This document shows positions 18,726 through 27,821 of a stretch of 64,000 nucleotides of DNA, piece by piece. Below the pieces are notes generated by a model. The model saw only the letters and a program-made list of their open reading frames with translations. It did not search any database and had not been told where the DNA came from. The stretch spans positions 573,041 through 637,040 of the forward strand of contig CAVZOP010000015.1 of the NCBI GenBank assembly GCA_963776935.1, given 5' to 3'. Positions within the stretch are counted from its first letter, which is position 1; the number at the start of each line of letters is the position of its first letter. Position numbers and translations under genes: made by a program. The DNA is from JALOLG01 sp963776935. Lineage in GTDB: Bacteria > Actinomycetota > Acidimicrobiia > Acidimicrobiales > Ilumatobacteraceae.

Positions 18726-19449
18726 ATGAGCGCCCTCGACCTCGCCGCCGCCACGAGTCTGTCGTTCGACTGCTACGGCACGCTCGCCGATTGGGAGACG
18801 GGGATCCTGTCGGCGCTGCGCCCATGGGCGACCCGCAACGGCATCACGCCATCCGACGACGAGCTCCTCGCCGCCTACTCCCGATCGGAGCCGACGCACC
18901 AGACAGCGCGGCCGGCGATCCGTTACCGCGAGGTCCTGCGGCGGGTGCACCGCGACATCGCCCGGGGGTTCGGGGTCGCGACCGGACGACGCCGACGCGG
19001 ATGCCTTCGCCGCCGGCTTCGACGACTGGCCGGTGTTCGACGACGTCGCCGACTCGCTGCGCTCGCTCCAGCAGCACGCCAAGCTGATCATCCTGTCGAA
19101 CGTCGACCGATCGATGTTCTTCGACCACACCGCTCCCCGCCTCGGCGTGGAGTTCGACGCGGTGATCACCGCCGAAGACGTCGACGCCTACAAGCCGGCG
19201 GCTCCCCATTTCGTGCGCCTCCTCGAGACGATCGACGGATGGGACCTCGACCGCAGCCGGCACGTGCACGTCGGCGAGTCGCTGCGTCACGACATCGAGC
19301 CGGCCAACCGCTTCGGCATCGCATCGGTGTGGGTCGACCGCCGCGCCGGTGCGGCCGGCGGGGCCTCGCGCGCGTTCGCCGTCGACGCCACGCCCGACCT
19401 CACCGTCCACAGCCTGTCCGAGCTGGTCGAGCGCCGCGACCGCCAGTAG
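18726..19449 (+). CDS. HAD-family hydrolase (haloacid dehalogenase type II-like), one frameshift
   Basis: About 240 residues in two frames. The first frame, from ATG 18726, shows the nucleophile motif SFDCYGTLADWE (Asp15). The second carries ILSNVDRSMF (motif II), AYKPAAPHF (motif III Lys) and HVGESLRHDIEPANRFG (motif IV). The frames switch near 18967-18985, at a G-run in the ARGFG region; the second frame continues with RPDDADADAFAAGF. The protein would act on a phosphate ester or haloacid. The break looks like a base-calling error because all four motifs survive. Confidence 0.83.
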
Positions 19450-19458
19450 CTTGCCCGC

Positions 19459-20322
19459 ATGGAGCTCGGGCGAGTCGGCATCTGGAGCGGTCAACTACGA
19501 CGGGCCGACCCGTCGGCGATCAGCGAGGCGGCGGCCGAGCTCGACGAGCTCGGGTTCGGCACGATCTGGGTTCCCGGCGGTCACGGGGGCGACGTGTTCG
19601 GCGACGTGGCCCGCCTGCTCGCCGCCACCAGTCGGGCGACCGTCGCCACAGGCATCCTCAACGTGTGGATGCACTCGCCGGAAGAGACCGCGACCGGTCA
19701 TGCGACGCTGACCGGCGAGCATCCCGGCCGCTTCCTGCTCGGCCTCGGTGTGAGCCACGAGCCGGCGGTCACGAACAGCGGCCAGGTCTACGCCCGGCCG
19801 CTCGCCAAGATGGTCGACTTCCTCGATGCGCTCGACACCGCCAGCCCACCCGTACCCACCGGGGAGCGGATGCTCGCAGCCCTCGGGCCGCGGATGCTCG
19901 AGCTCGCGCGCGACCGCACCGCTGGCGCCCACCCCTATCTGGTGACCACCGATCACACCGCGACCGCACGCGCCGCTCTCGGCGACGGCCCCCTGCTCGC
20001 GACGGAAGTGATGGTGGTGCTCGACGACGACCCCGAGCGAGCCCGGGCCGTCGCCCGCCAGCACCTCTCGCGTTACATGGTGCTGCCGAACTACACGAAC
20101 AACTACCTCCGCCTCGGTTTCACGGAGGACGACCTGCTCGACGGCGGGAGCGACCGCCTCGTCGACGGCCTGATCGCGTGGGGTGACCTCGACGCCGTCG
20201 CGGCACGCATCGGCGAGCACCACGCCGCCGGCGCCGACCACGTGTGCATCCAGGTCCTCCAAGCCGACGCGTCGGCGCTCCCCCGCGAGGCCTGGCGCCG
20301 CCTCGCCGACGTCATGCTCTGA
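19459..20322 (+). CDS. LLM-class F420-dependent oxidoreductase
   Basis: A 287-residue luciferase-like protein with ELGRVGIWSGQLRRAD at the start, AAAELDELGFGTIWVPGG, and the ATGILNVWMHSPE and LLGLGVSHEP blocks. These match the F420-dependent subfamily with a short barrel. It starts 9 bases after the HAD gene and is probably cotranscribed. The substrate is unknown. Confidence 0.87.
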   Translation: MELGRVGIWSGQLRRADPSAISEAAAELDELGFGTIWVPGGHGGDVFGDVARLLAATSRATVATGILNVWMHSPEETATGHATLTGEHPGRFLLGLGVSHEPAVTNSGQVYARPLAKMVDFLDALDTASPPVPTGERMLAALGPRMLELARDRTAGAHPYLVTTDHTATARAALGDGPLLATEVMVVLDDDPERARAVARQHLSRYMVLPNYTNNYLRLGFTEDDLLDGGSDRLVDGLIAWGDLDAVAARIGEHHAAGADHVCIQVLQADASALPREAWRRLADVML

Positions 20323-20394
20323 CCGCCGCGGCACCGACCCCGACGACGGAGCGCCGGTCCACTCCGCTTCTGGCCTGCCGATCCGAGCGGCAGT

Positions 20395-20711
20395 CGCACG
20401 TGTTGGGATCCGCGCCGGATTCGAAGCGCTGCTGGCGCAACGCGGTGCCGACCTCCAGTACGGGCGCAAGCTCCCCCGGCTGTTGCGCGAGGTGGGGCTC
20501 ACGAGAGTCGCAGCCGACGCCTACATGCCGGTCGCGCGAGCGGCCGTTGTCGCCCTCGAGGAGGCCATCGTGCGCCAGGTGCGTGACGCACTGATCGGGA
20601 ATCGGCACGCGACACCAGATGAGATCCGCGTGCACCTCGATGACAGCCGCCAACGGCGTGCTCGACCTCGCGGCCCCACCGATGATCTCGGCCTGGGGCC
20701 GACGCGCGTGA
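20395..20711 (+). pseudogene. C-terminal remnant of a SAM-dependent methyltransferase
   Basis: Only the end of a methyltransferase is present. One frame reads GFEALLAQRGADLQYGRKLP, then LLREVGLTRV, VARAAVVALEEAIVRQ and TPDEIRVHLD, which is the usual C-terminal part of actinobacterial class I methyltransferases. At about 20642 the frame shifts, and the typical ending GVLDLAAPPMISAWGRR is read in another frame to a stop at 20709-20711. The SAM-binding N-terminal domain is missing, so this is a truncated relic rather than just a sequencing error. The same frame runs on into the SnoaL gene. Confidence 0.6.
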
Positions 20712-20716
20712 CGGGC

Positions 20717-21133
20717 ATGGATGAAGCCAGCGTTCGCGCCCAGCTCGAGCGTCACTGGGAGTACGCCGGCACCGACCAGGACATCGCCCACGAGATCTAC
20801 CACGACGACGCGGTCCTGGAGTTCCCGCAGTCGGGCGAGCGGTTCGAGGGCGTCGAGAACTTCCGTGAGTGGAGGCGGCAGTACCCCGCGGTCCTGGCGT
20901 TCCGCATCCGCCGCATCAGGGGCACCGGCGACCTGTGGGTGGCCGAGAACTCGATCAGCTACGACGGCGGCCCGTGGCAGTTCACGGTGAGCATCCTCGA
21001 GTTCCGTGGCGACAAGGTGGCCCACGAGTCGATCTACATCACCGCCGGTTGGGAGCCTCCTGAGTGGCGGGCGCGGTGGCGCAGCGAACCTGCGCCTGAC
21101 GCCATCGCCCACGGTCGACTGTCAGGGGCTTGA
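20717..21133 (+). CDS. SnoaL-like (NTF2-fold) protein
   Basis: A 138-residue NTF2-fold protein: RAQLERHWEYAGTDQDIAHE, IYHDDAVLEFPQSGERFEG, and the closing VSILEFRGDKVAHESIYIT match SnoaL/ketosteroid-isomerase-like proteins. Such proteins bind small hydrophobic molecules, and many are enzymes of unknown substrate. It converges with the lhr gene and leaves only 11 bases between stops. Confidence 0.8.
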   Translation: MDEASVRAQLERHWEYAGTDQDIAHEIYHDDAVLEFPQSGERFEGVENFREWRRQYPAVLAFRIRRIRGTGDLWVAENSISYDGGPWQFTVSILEFRGDKVAHESIYITAGWEPPEWRARWRSEPAPDAIAHGRLSGA

Positions 21134-21144
21134 CCGGCGCGCGG

Positions 21145-24100
21145 TCAACCGCGCACGACGAGACCGCGGTACCCGTCGACGAAACCGCCGGCGCGCAGAA
21201 CGGCCGCGACCTCGTCGCCGACCGCCTCACCGTCGACCTTGCGGACCTCGATGCTGCGGGCGCGGCCGTCCTTGACGAGCTCGACGAGGGCGTCGGCCCA
21301 ACTCGCGTCGCGCGCCGCTTCGGGAAAGGTCACCAGGTGGTGGCTACGGCGGTCGAACCACACCAGCGGCGTGCCGGCCCGGAGCACCACGATCGAGGTG
21401 GCGGTGCGCGCCGGCCGGCCCGGCGTCTCGGGCCAGGCGAGCGCCGCGCCGTAGGGCTGGGCCGGATCGGTGGACGCCAGCACCAGCGCCGCCGGAACGT
21501 CCTCGGGATGGATCGCCGGGTCGGGCGTGTCGCGAGCCGCCCGCAGCCGATCGACGGCGCCCGGCAACGCGAACTGGGCCGCGCCGAGGCCGTCGACGAA
21601 GTAGCCGCGGCGGACCTGGCCACGTTCCTCGAGCACCTTCAGCACGCCGTACACGCTGGCGAAGCCACCGGCGACGCCTTCGGCGAGAACGGCCTCCCGG
21701 GTGACGACGCCATACCGCTCGATGAGCTGGAGCGCACTGGCGTGCGCGGCTTCGGTCGGGGTCGGCGCCGGCTCGCGCAGTGGTGCCACCAGGCTCCAAC
21801 GCCCGGCGCCGGCCGGCGGCCCGATTCGAACCAGGCGACCAGGCCGGGGCCGCCCCCGTGGTCGTGACGCCGCCCGCGAACCGGGCTTCGCCGCCGCCCC
21901 ACCGATCACCGCCCGCACGGGCGCCAGCGAGTCGTTGGTGACCTCCCCCGCCCACACCAGATCCCACAGCGCGACGAGCACCTCGGTGTCGGTGGAATCG
22001 GGCGCCGACTCACGGATCGCGCCCCAGAAACTGGCTCCCCGTTCGGCGAGCAGGCGGCGGATGACGTCGTGCAACGGGCCACTCGGCGCATCGAGCGTCT
22101 CCCAACCAGGAGCGAGCAACGGGAGTTGGTCGGCGAAGCACAGCCGGATCCGGCCGTCGCGCGACCCGATCGCGCCGGCGCCGACCCAGACGACCTCGCC
22201 GGCTGTGCACAGCTCGTCGAGCATCGTCGGCCGGTACCCGCGGACTCGCGCCGGCAACACGTCGGACTCGAGCGTCGACGCCACGATGGCGCCGCCGGAC
22301 AGCACGCCGAGCGACTCGACGAGCGCTTCCTGACCGCGCCGTTCGGCGGGGATGCCGTGCCACGCCGGGAGGAACCGCGCGTAGGCCGACCGCTCGACGG
22401 GCTCGACCTCACGTCGCAACGTGGCCAGCGACCGGCGCCGCAACTGCCGCAACACGTCGACGTCGCACCACTCACGCTGCACGCCTTCCGGACGGAACTC
22501 GCCGTGCACGACACGTTCGTCGGCATCGAGGGCACTGATCGCACCGGCGATCCGGTCGGCAGTGGTACCGAGCCGCCGCGCCACGTCGTCGATGACGAAC
22601 GGCCCGTGGGTACGGGCGAACCTGCCGACGAGCAGTTCGAGCGGTCGGGCGACCGGATCGGTGAACGCCATCGGGAGCCCGAGCGGGAGCGCGCATCCCA
22701 ACCCGTCGCGGTACCGCGCGGCGTCCTCGGCCGCCGCGTAGCGGGTCTCGCCACCGACGGCGAGCTCGATCACCCGGCGGGCGTCGAGCAACTCGGCGAG
22801 CCACGCCGCGCCGTCGTCGCCGTCGCACCGCAGATCGACCTCGGCCGCGGTGAGGTCGCCGACCTTGCGGAACACGTCGTGCAGCTCGTCAGCCGAGCGG
22901 GCCCGGCGACCCTCGGCGAGGCATTGCAGCTCGAGCTCGACGTCGGCGAGCACGCCCGGGTCGAGCAGCTCCCGGAGCTCCTCGGCGCCGAGCAGGTCGC
23001 GCAGCAGGTCGCGGTCGAGCGCCAGCGCCGCCGCCCGCCGCTCGGCCAGCGGGGCATCGCCCTCGTACATGTAGGCGGCGATCCAGTTGAACAGCAGGCT
23101 CGACGCCATCGGGCTGGCCTTGGCGGTGTCGACCTGGACGACACGGACCGCCCGCGAGCGGAGCTGGCCGAGCACCTCGCGCAGGGCCGGCACGTCGAAC
23201 ACGTCTTGGAGACACTCACGGGACGTCTCGAGCAGGATCGGGAACGTCGGATACTTGGCGGCGACCGCCAGCAGGTCGGCCGCCCGTTGGCGCTGCTGCC
23301 AGAGCGGGGTGCGCCGATCGGGCCGGCGGCGCGGCAACAGCAGTGCTCGTCCGGCGCACTCGCGGAACCGGGCCGAGAACAGCGCCGTCTGCGGCAGGGT
23401 CGACACGACGAGCTCGTCGATGTCGTCGGGGTCGATCAGCAGGGCGTCGAGGGGCAGCTCGTCGGCGGCCTCCGGCAGCCGGATGACGATGCCGTCGTCG
23501 CCCCACATCGTCTCGACCGGAAGGTCGAACGCATCCATCAGCCGGCGCTCGATGGCCATCGCCCACGGGGCGTGCACGGGCGTTCCGTAGGGGCTCAGGA
23601 TGCACACCCGCCAGTCGCCGATCTCGTCGCGGAAGCGCTCGATGACGACCGTGCGGTCGTCGGGCACGGCGCCCGTGGCCTCGCCCTGCTCGTCGAGGTA
23701 CTGGACGAGGTTCGCCGAGGCGAACGCGTCGAGCGAGTAGTGGTCGCGCAGGCGCGCCTGGGCCGCCTCGGTGGGAAGGTCGCGGATCTCGCGCACGAAG
23801 GCCCCGAGCGCCCGGCCGAGCTCGATCGGGCGCCCCGGACGGTCGCCGTGCCAGAACGGCATCTTGCCGGGCTCGCCCGGCGCCGGGGTGACGGTGACGC
23901 GCTCGAACGTGATGTCCTCGATGCGCCACGTCGACGCGCCGAGCACGAACGTCTCGCCGGGACGGCTCTCGTAGACCATCTCCTCGTCGAGCTCGCCGAC
24001 GCGTGTGCCGTCGGGGAGGAACACGCCGAACAACCCACGGTCGGGGATCGTGCCGCCGCTGGTGACCGCCAGCCGCTTGGATCCGTCGCGGGCCCGCACC

Positions 24101-25545
24101 GTGTCGTTGACACGGTCCCACACGAGCCGCGGCCGCAGCTCGGAGAACTCCTCGCTCGGGTAGCGGCCGGCGAGCAGGTCGAGCACGTTGCCGAGCAGGT
24201 CGTCGGACAGCTCGGCGAAGTTGGCGCAGCGCCGCACGAGCGCGGCCAGATCGGAGACTGCGACGTCGCCCGTGATGGCGACGTGGGCCACGATCTGCTG
24301 GGCGAGCACGTCGAGCGGGTTGCGCAGGTAGTGGGTGTGCTCGATCAGTCCGTCGACCATGCGGCGCGTCACGATGGCCGCCTCGAGCAGGTCGCCGCGG
24401 TGCTTCGGGAAGATCGTGCCGCGGCTCGGCTCGCCGACCTGATGCCCGGCGCGACCGATGCGTTGCAGCCCGCGGCTGACGGCACCGGGGGACTCGACCT
24501 GGACGACGAGGTCGACCGCACCCATGTCGATCCCGAGCTCGAGTGACGACGTGGCGACGATGGCGCGCAGCTCGCCGCGCTTGAGTTGGTCCTCGATCAC
24601 CACCCGCTGCTCGCGGGCGAGCGAACCATGGTGCGCCTTGACCAGTTCGGGGTCGCCGTCGCCGACGACGCCCTGCTCGAGGGCCAGCTCGTTGAGCTTG
24701 GCCGAGATGCGTTCGGCCGACCGCCTGGCGTTGCAGAAGATGATCGTCGTGCGGTGGGCCAGCACCTGTTCGAGGATGCGCGGGTAGATGCTCGGCCAGA
24801 TGCTCGTGCGTCGCTCGGCGAGCGCCGCGGTGGCCGGGCCGCTGCGCAGTTCGGTGACGGGCTGTCCGAGCGTCGACATGTCCTCGATCGGGATCACGAC
24901 CTCGACCTCGAGCGGTTTGCGGATGCCGGCGTCGACGATCTTGACCGGGCGCGGCGAGCCGGGCGCGGCGTACCCGCCGAGGAAGCGGGCGACCTCGTCG
25001 AGCGGGCGCTGCGTGGCCGACAGACCGATCCGCTGCGGGGGGCGCTCGGCGATCTCTTCGAGCCGTTCGAGCGTCAACGCCAGGTGGGCGCCGCGCTTGG
25101 TGGCGGCCATCGCATGGATCTCGTCGATGATCACGGTGTCGACGCCGACGAGCGTGTCGCGCGCCGACGACGTGAGCATCAGGTACAGCGACTCGGGCGT
25201 CGTGATGAGGAGGTCGGGCGGTCGGCGGATGAGCTTCTGGCGCTCGTTGGACGCGGTATCGCCGGTGCGCATCGCCACCTCGGGCACCACGAACTCGACC
25301 CCGATGCGCTCGGCGGCCAGTTCGATGCCTTTGAGCGGGGCGCGCAGGTTCTTCTCGATGTCGAACGCCAGGGCCCGCAGCGGCGACACGTACAGCACCC
25401 GTGTGCGTCGCGACCGGTCGTCGGGCCGGGCCGTCGTGACCAGGCGATCGATCGAGGCGAGGAAGGCGGTGAGCGTCTTGCCGCTGCCGGTGGGGGCGCA
25501 GATCAAGGTGTGATCGCCCGCCACGATGTGTGGCCAACCCAGCAC
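21145..25545 (-). CDS. lhr: Large helicase-related protein Lhr (ATP-dependent DNA helicase)
   Basis: At least 1,466 residues. The core has Walker A APTGSGKT, motif II IIDEIHA, motif III GLSATQ and motif VI QRIGRAGH, then the Lhr winged-helix/beta-barrel core and the long C-terminal region found in actinobacterial Lhr. It is a 3'-5' DNA or RNA-DNA helicase tied to repair. The first standard start is GTG 25545, but homology (DHPILGAFSPAVREWF and the Q-motif TPAQ) runs 29 codons further to about 25632. There the expected start position reads ATC rather than ATG. A mis-called base or non-standard start is likely, because a protein without the Q-motif would be impaired. Confidence 0.92.
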   Translation of the reverse strand: MLGWPHIVAGDHTLICAPTGSGKTLTAFLASIDRLVTTARPDDRSRRTRVLYVSPLRALAFDIEKNLRAPLKGIELAAERIGVEFVVPEVAMRTGDTASNERQKLIRRPPDLLITTPESLYLMLTSSARDTLVGVDTVIIDEIHAMAATKRGAHLALTLERLEEIAERPPQRIGLSATQRPLDEVARFLGGYAAPGSPRPVKIVDAGIRKPLEVEVVIPIEDMSTLGQPVTELRSGPATAALAERRTSIWPSIYPRILEQVLAHRTTIIFCNARRSAERISAKLNELALEQGVVGDGDPELVKAHHGSLAREQRVVIEDQLKRGELRAIVATSSLELGIDMGAVDLVVQVESPGAVSRGLQRIGRAGHQVGEPSRGTIFPKHRGDLLEAAIVTRRMVDGLIEHTHYLRNPLDVLAQQIVAHVAITGDVAVSDLAALVRRCANFAELSDDLLGNVLDLLAGRYPSEEFSELRPRLVWDRVNDTVRARDGSKRLAVTSGGTIPDRGLFGVFLPDGTRVGELDEEMVYESRPGETFVLGASTWRIEDITFERVTVTPAPGEPGKMPFWHGDRPGRPIELGRALGAFVREIRDLPTEAAQARLRDHYSLDAFASANLVQYLDEQGEATGAVPDDRTVVIERFRDEIGDWRVCILSPYGTPVHAPWAMAIERRLMDAFDLPVETMWGDDGIVIRLPEAADELPLDALLIDPDDIDELVVSTLPQTALFSARFRECAGRALLLPRRRPDRRTPLWQQRQRAADLLAVAAKYPTFPILLETSRECLQDVFDVPALREVLGQLRSRAVRVVQVDTAKASPMASSLLFNWIAAYMYEGDAPLAERRAAALALDRDLLRDLLGAEELRELLDPGVLADVELELQCLAEGRRARSADELHDVFRKVGDLTAAEVDLRCDGDDGAAWLAELLDARRVIELAVGGETRYAAAEDAARYRDGLGCALPLGLPMAFTDPVARPLELLVGRFARTHGPFVIDDVARRLGTTADRIAGAISALDADERVVHGEFRPEGVQREWCDVDVLRQLRRRSLATLRREVEPVERSAYARFLPAWHGIPAERRGQEALVESLGVLSGGAIVASTLESDVLPARVRGYRPTMLDELCTAGEVVWVGAGAIGSRDGRIRLCFADQLPLLAPGWETLDAPSGPLHDVIRRLLAERGASFWGAIRESAPDSTDTEVLVALWDLVWAGEVTNDSLAPVRAVIGGAAAKPGSRAASRPRGRPRPGRLVRIGPPAGAGRWSLVAPLREPAPTPTEAAHASALQLIERYGVVTREAVLAEGVAGGFASVYGVLKVLEERGQVRRGYFVDGLGAAQFALPGAVDRLRAARDTPDPAIHPEDVPAALVLASTDPAQPYGAALAWPETPGRPARTATSIVVLRAGTPLVWFDRRSHHLVTFPEAARDASWADALVELVKDGRARSIEVRKVDGEAVGDEVAAVLRAGGFVDGYRGLVVRG

Positions 25546-25702
25546 CTGGGCCGGGGTCGGCTCGGGGAACGAGGCCGCGAACCACTCCCGAACGGCCGGC
25601 GAGAACGCCCCGAGGATCGGATGGTCGCTGATGCCGACGAATCTACAGAAGGGGTGTGACGGGTGGTCCGGCGAGCTCCGGACCAGGCCGGATCAGGCGG
25701 GA

Positions 25703-27736
25703 TCAGGACTGGTCGAAGACGAACCGGCTCGGCGTCTGGAGCGAGTCGTAGGCCAACCAGACGTGATGCTCGGACTCGGCCGGCACCTCGACCGTCAACT
25801 CGAGCGCGTCACCGGGCGCCAGCTCGACGTCGATCTCGCCCAGCTCGAACGTCAACTCGGCCCAGCCGTCGACCGGGGTCTCCCCCGCCGCGCGTGCGTA
25901 GCCGATCGTCTCGCAGGTGTCCCCCCGGCACAGAGACAGCCAGGCGTCGAGCAGGAACTCACCATGGTGGAGCTTGCCGGTCGCGTGGAGCACGACTGCG
26001 GCTGCGCCCTGCAATCGCCCGGCCTGGGTGATCTCCCAGCGGAACCGCTGCGACGCCTCCCGGTACAGCGTCAACCCCGGATCGCCGTTGCGGTCCTTGT
26101 CGTAGTTGGCGACAGTGGCATCGAGGAGGCCGCCGGCGATGAGCGGGAGCACCGGTTGCCACACGACGTCGCCGGACCCCGGCGACGTGAGGTACATCGT
26201 CGTGTCCCCGACCAACGGCACCGCGGGCACGGTCGTGGTCGTGGTGGTCGACGTGGTGGTGTCGACCGGCACCGTGGTGGTGTCGACCGGCGCCGTGGTG
26301 GTCGACGGAGTCGTGTCAGGAGGATCCGGGATCTCGGATTCCTCCACCGCGGGCGGATCCGTCGGCGGAGGTTCGGTCACCGGCGCCGTCGACTCCGGAG
26401 GCGGCACCTCTGACACCGGTGTGGTGGGGATCGTGACGACCGTCGACGACGTCGATGCCGGCATCTCCGTCACGGCGGGGATCACCGTGGTCGTGGGAAG
26501 GGCCGTGGTGGCCGGGATGAACGCGCTCGTCGGGGTCGGGACGACCGCGACCGTCGAGGTCGGGGCGAAGGGGCGTCCAACTGCGTCGTCGTAGCGCACC
26601 ACGCTGCCCGCGGCCGACCGGCCGTCGGATGCGGCGAGTACGCCCCCGTCGCCGAGCCCGACGCCGAGCGTCCCCGCTCCGAGCCCGATCACGGCGGTCA
26701 CCGCGGTCACCGCCGATGTGCCCGACGCGCCTGCCGTCACGAGTGACTGGGGAACGAGCGACAGCTGTGTCAGCCACGACAGGGGCCCGATCGCCATCCG
26801 CAGGCGCCCGATCGAGATGTTCAGAAACGCCCGCACGACCGTCGGATCGAACTGGGTGCCGCCACAGCGTGCCAGCTCCTCGCGCGCGGCCGCGGCCGAC
26901 ACCGGTTGCTTGTACGACTGTGACGACGTCATCACGTCGAAGGCGTCGGCGACGGCGACGATGCGGGCGGCGAGGCTGATGTCGTGGCCGCCCAGGCGCC
27001 GCGGGTAGCCCTGACCGTCCCACCGCTCGTGGTGCTCCCACACCGCACGCACCTCGTCACCCAGCCAATCCGCGAGCGGACCGACGAGCTCACGCCCGAA
27101 GTCGGGGTGCTGCTTCACGATCTCGAACTCGGCCGGCGTGAGCGCGCCGGGCTTGTTGAGGACGTCGGCCGACACGAGCAGCTCGCCGCTGTCGTGCAAC
27201 ATCGCCGCCCACCGCAGGCGATCCAGCTCGCCGGGGTCGAGACCGAGCTCCTCGCCGATGACGTGGGCGTAGCCACGGACCCGCTCGCAGTGACCACGGG
27301 TGAGCCGATCGTGGAGGCTGAGCGCGCCGACGAGCTCGAGCAGCTTCTCGGCCGCCTCGGCGGGCGTGCCGCCGATCTGACCCGCACGGGCATCGGCGAT
27401 CACCTTGCGGAGCTGCAACGTCGTCGCCGTGCGGATCGCCAGGCGGAACCGCGACGGCGCCCGATCGGGAAACGCCAGGGTCAGCGAGAAGAGCGCCGCG
27501 AGCGGAAGCAGTCGACGGGTGAAGCGCTCGGCCACGATCATCACGCCCGTCGACGCGATCGCGATCAGGAGCCATCGCACGATCGCCATGGGGACGGTGG
27601 TGACGGTCGGGAGGTGGCCCGAGAGCTGCCACGCGAACACCACCGAAACGGCGAACGGCACGACGTACACGGCGGCGCGGATGCCGAACGCAACCCACGG
27701 TCTGCCCGTCCACTGTGCCGTCGTTCGTCCTGCCAT
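25703..27736 (-). CDS. Membrane-spanning HD-GYP protein with Pro/Thr stalk and outer domain (paralogue A)
   Basis: About 677 residues from ATG 27736. Two N-terminal membrane segments come first (YVVPFAVSVVFAWQL and WLLIAIASTGVMIV). An HD-GYP domain follows at ~125-320 with HHERWDGQGYP, and then a hydrophobic helix (LGAGTLGVGLGDGG region). After that come ~150 residues rich in Thr, Pro and Val, and a C-terminal beta-rich domain (TMYLTSPGSGDVVWQP to PSRFVFDQS). The HD motif reads HDSGELLVS instead of HDIGK, so the conserved Lys is a Glu. HD-GYP domains hydrolyse cyclic-di-GMP; this copy may be inactive. The outer domain suggests sensing outside the cell. It is the last of three tandem paralogues. 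Confidence 0.8.
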   Translation of the reverse strand: MAGRTTAQWTGRPWVAFGIRAAVYVVPFAVSVVFAWQLSGHLPTVTTVPMAIVRWLLIAIASTGVMIVAERFTRRLLPLAALFSLTLAFPDRAPSRFRLAIRTATTLQLRKVIADARAGQIGGTPAEAAEKLLELVGALSLHDRLTRGHCERVRGYAHVIGEELGLDPGELDRLRWAAMLHDSGELLVSADVLNKPGALTPAEFEIVKQHPDFGRELVGPLADWLGDEVRAVWEHHERWDGQGYPRRLGGHDISLAARIVAVADAFDVMTSSQSYKQPVSAAAAREELARCGGTQFDPTVVRAFLNISIGRLRMAIGPLSWLTQLSLVPQSLVTAGASGTSAVTAVTAVIGLGAGTLGVGLGDGGVLAASDGRSAAGSVVRYDDAVGRPFAPTSTVAVVPTPTSAFIPATTALPTTTVIPAVTEMPASTSSTVVTIPTTPVSEVPPPESTAPVTEPPPTDPPAVEESEIPDPPDTTPSTTTAPVDTTTVPVDTTTSTTTTTTVPAVPLVGDTTMYLTSPGSGDVVWQPVLPLIAGGLLDATVANYDKDRNGDPGLTLYREASQRFRWEITQAGRLQGAAAVVLHATGKLHHGEFLLDAWLSLCRGDTCETIGYARAAGETPVDGWAELTFELGEIDVELAPGDALELTVEVPAESEHHVWLAYDSLQTPSRFVFDQS

Positions 27737-27821
27737 GTCCCGCCTCGCCGACGGTTGGATCGGTGGGGCCACGCCGGCTCTTGAGTTCGAGGACGCTCAA
27801 GATCGCGTCGGGTGACAGGGG

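Noticed and set aside
22069..24546. An 825-codon open frame on the + strand
   Set aside because: It lies wholly antisense to lhr, is extremely Arg/Glu/Gly-rich and has no domain; it is a high-GC shadow frame.
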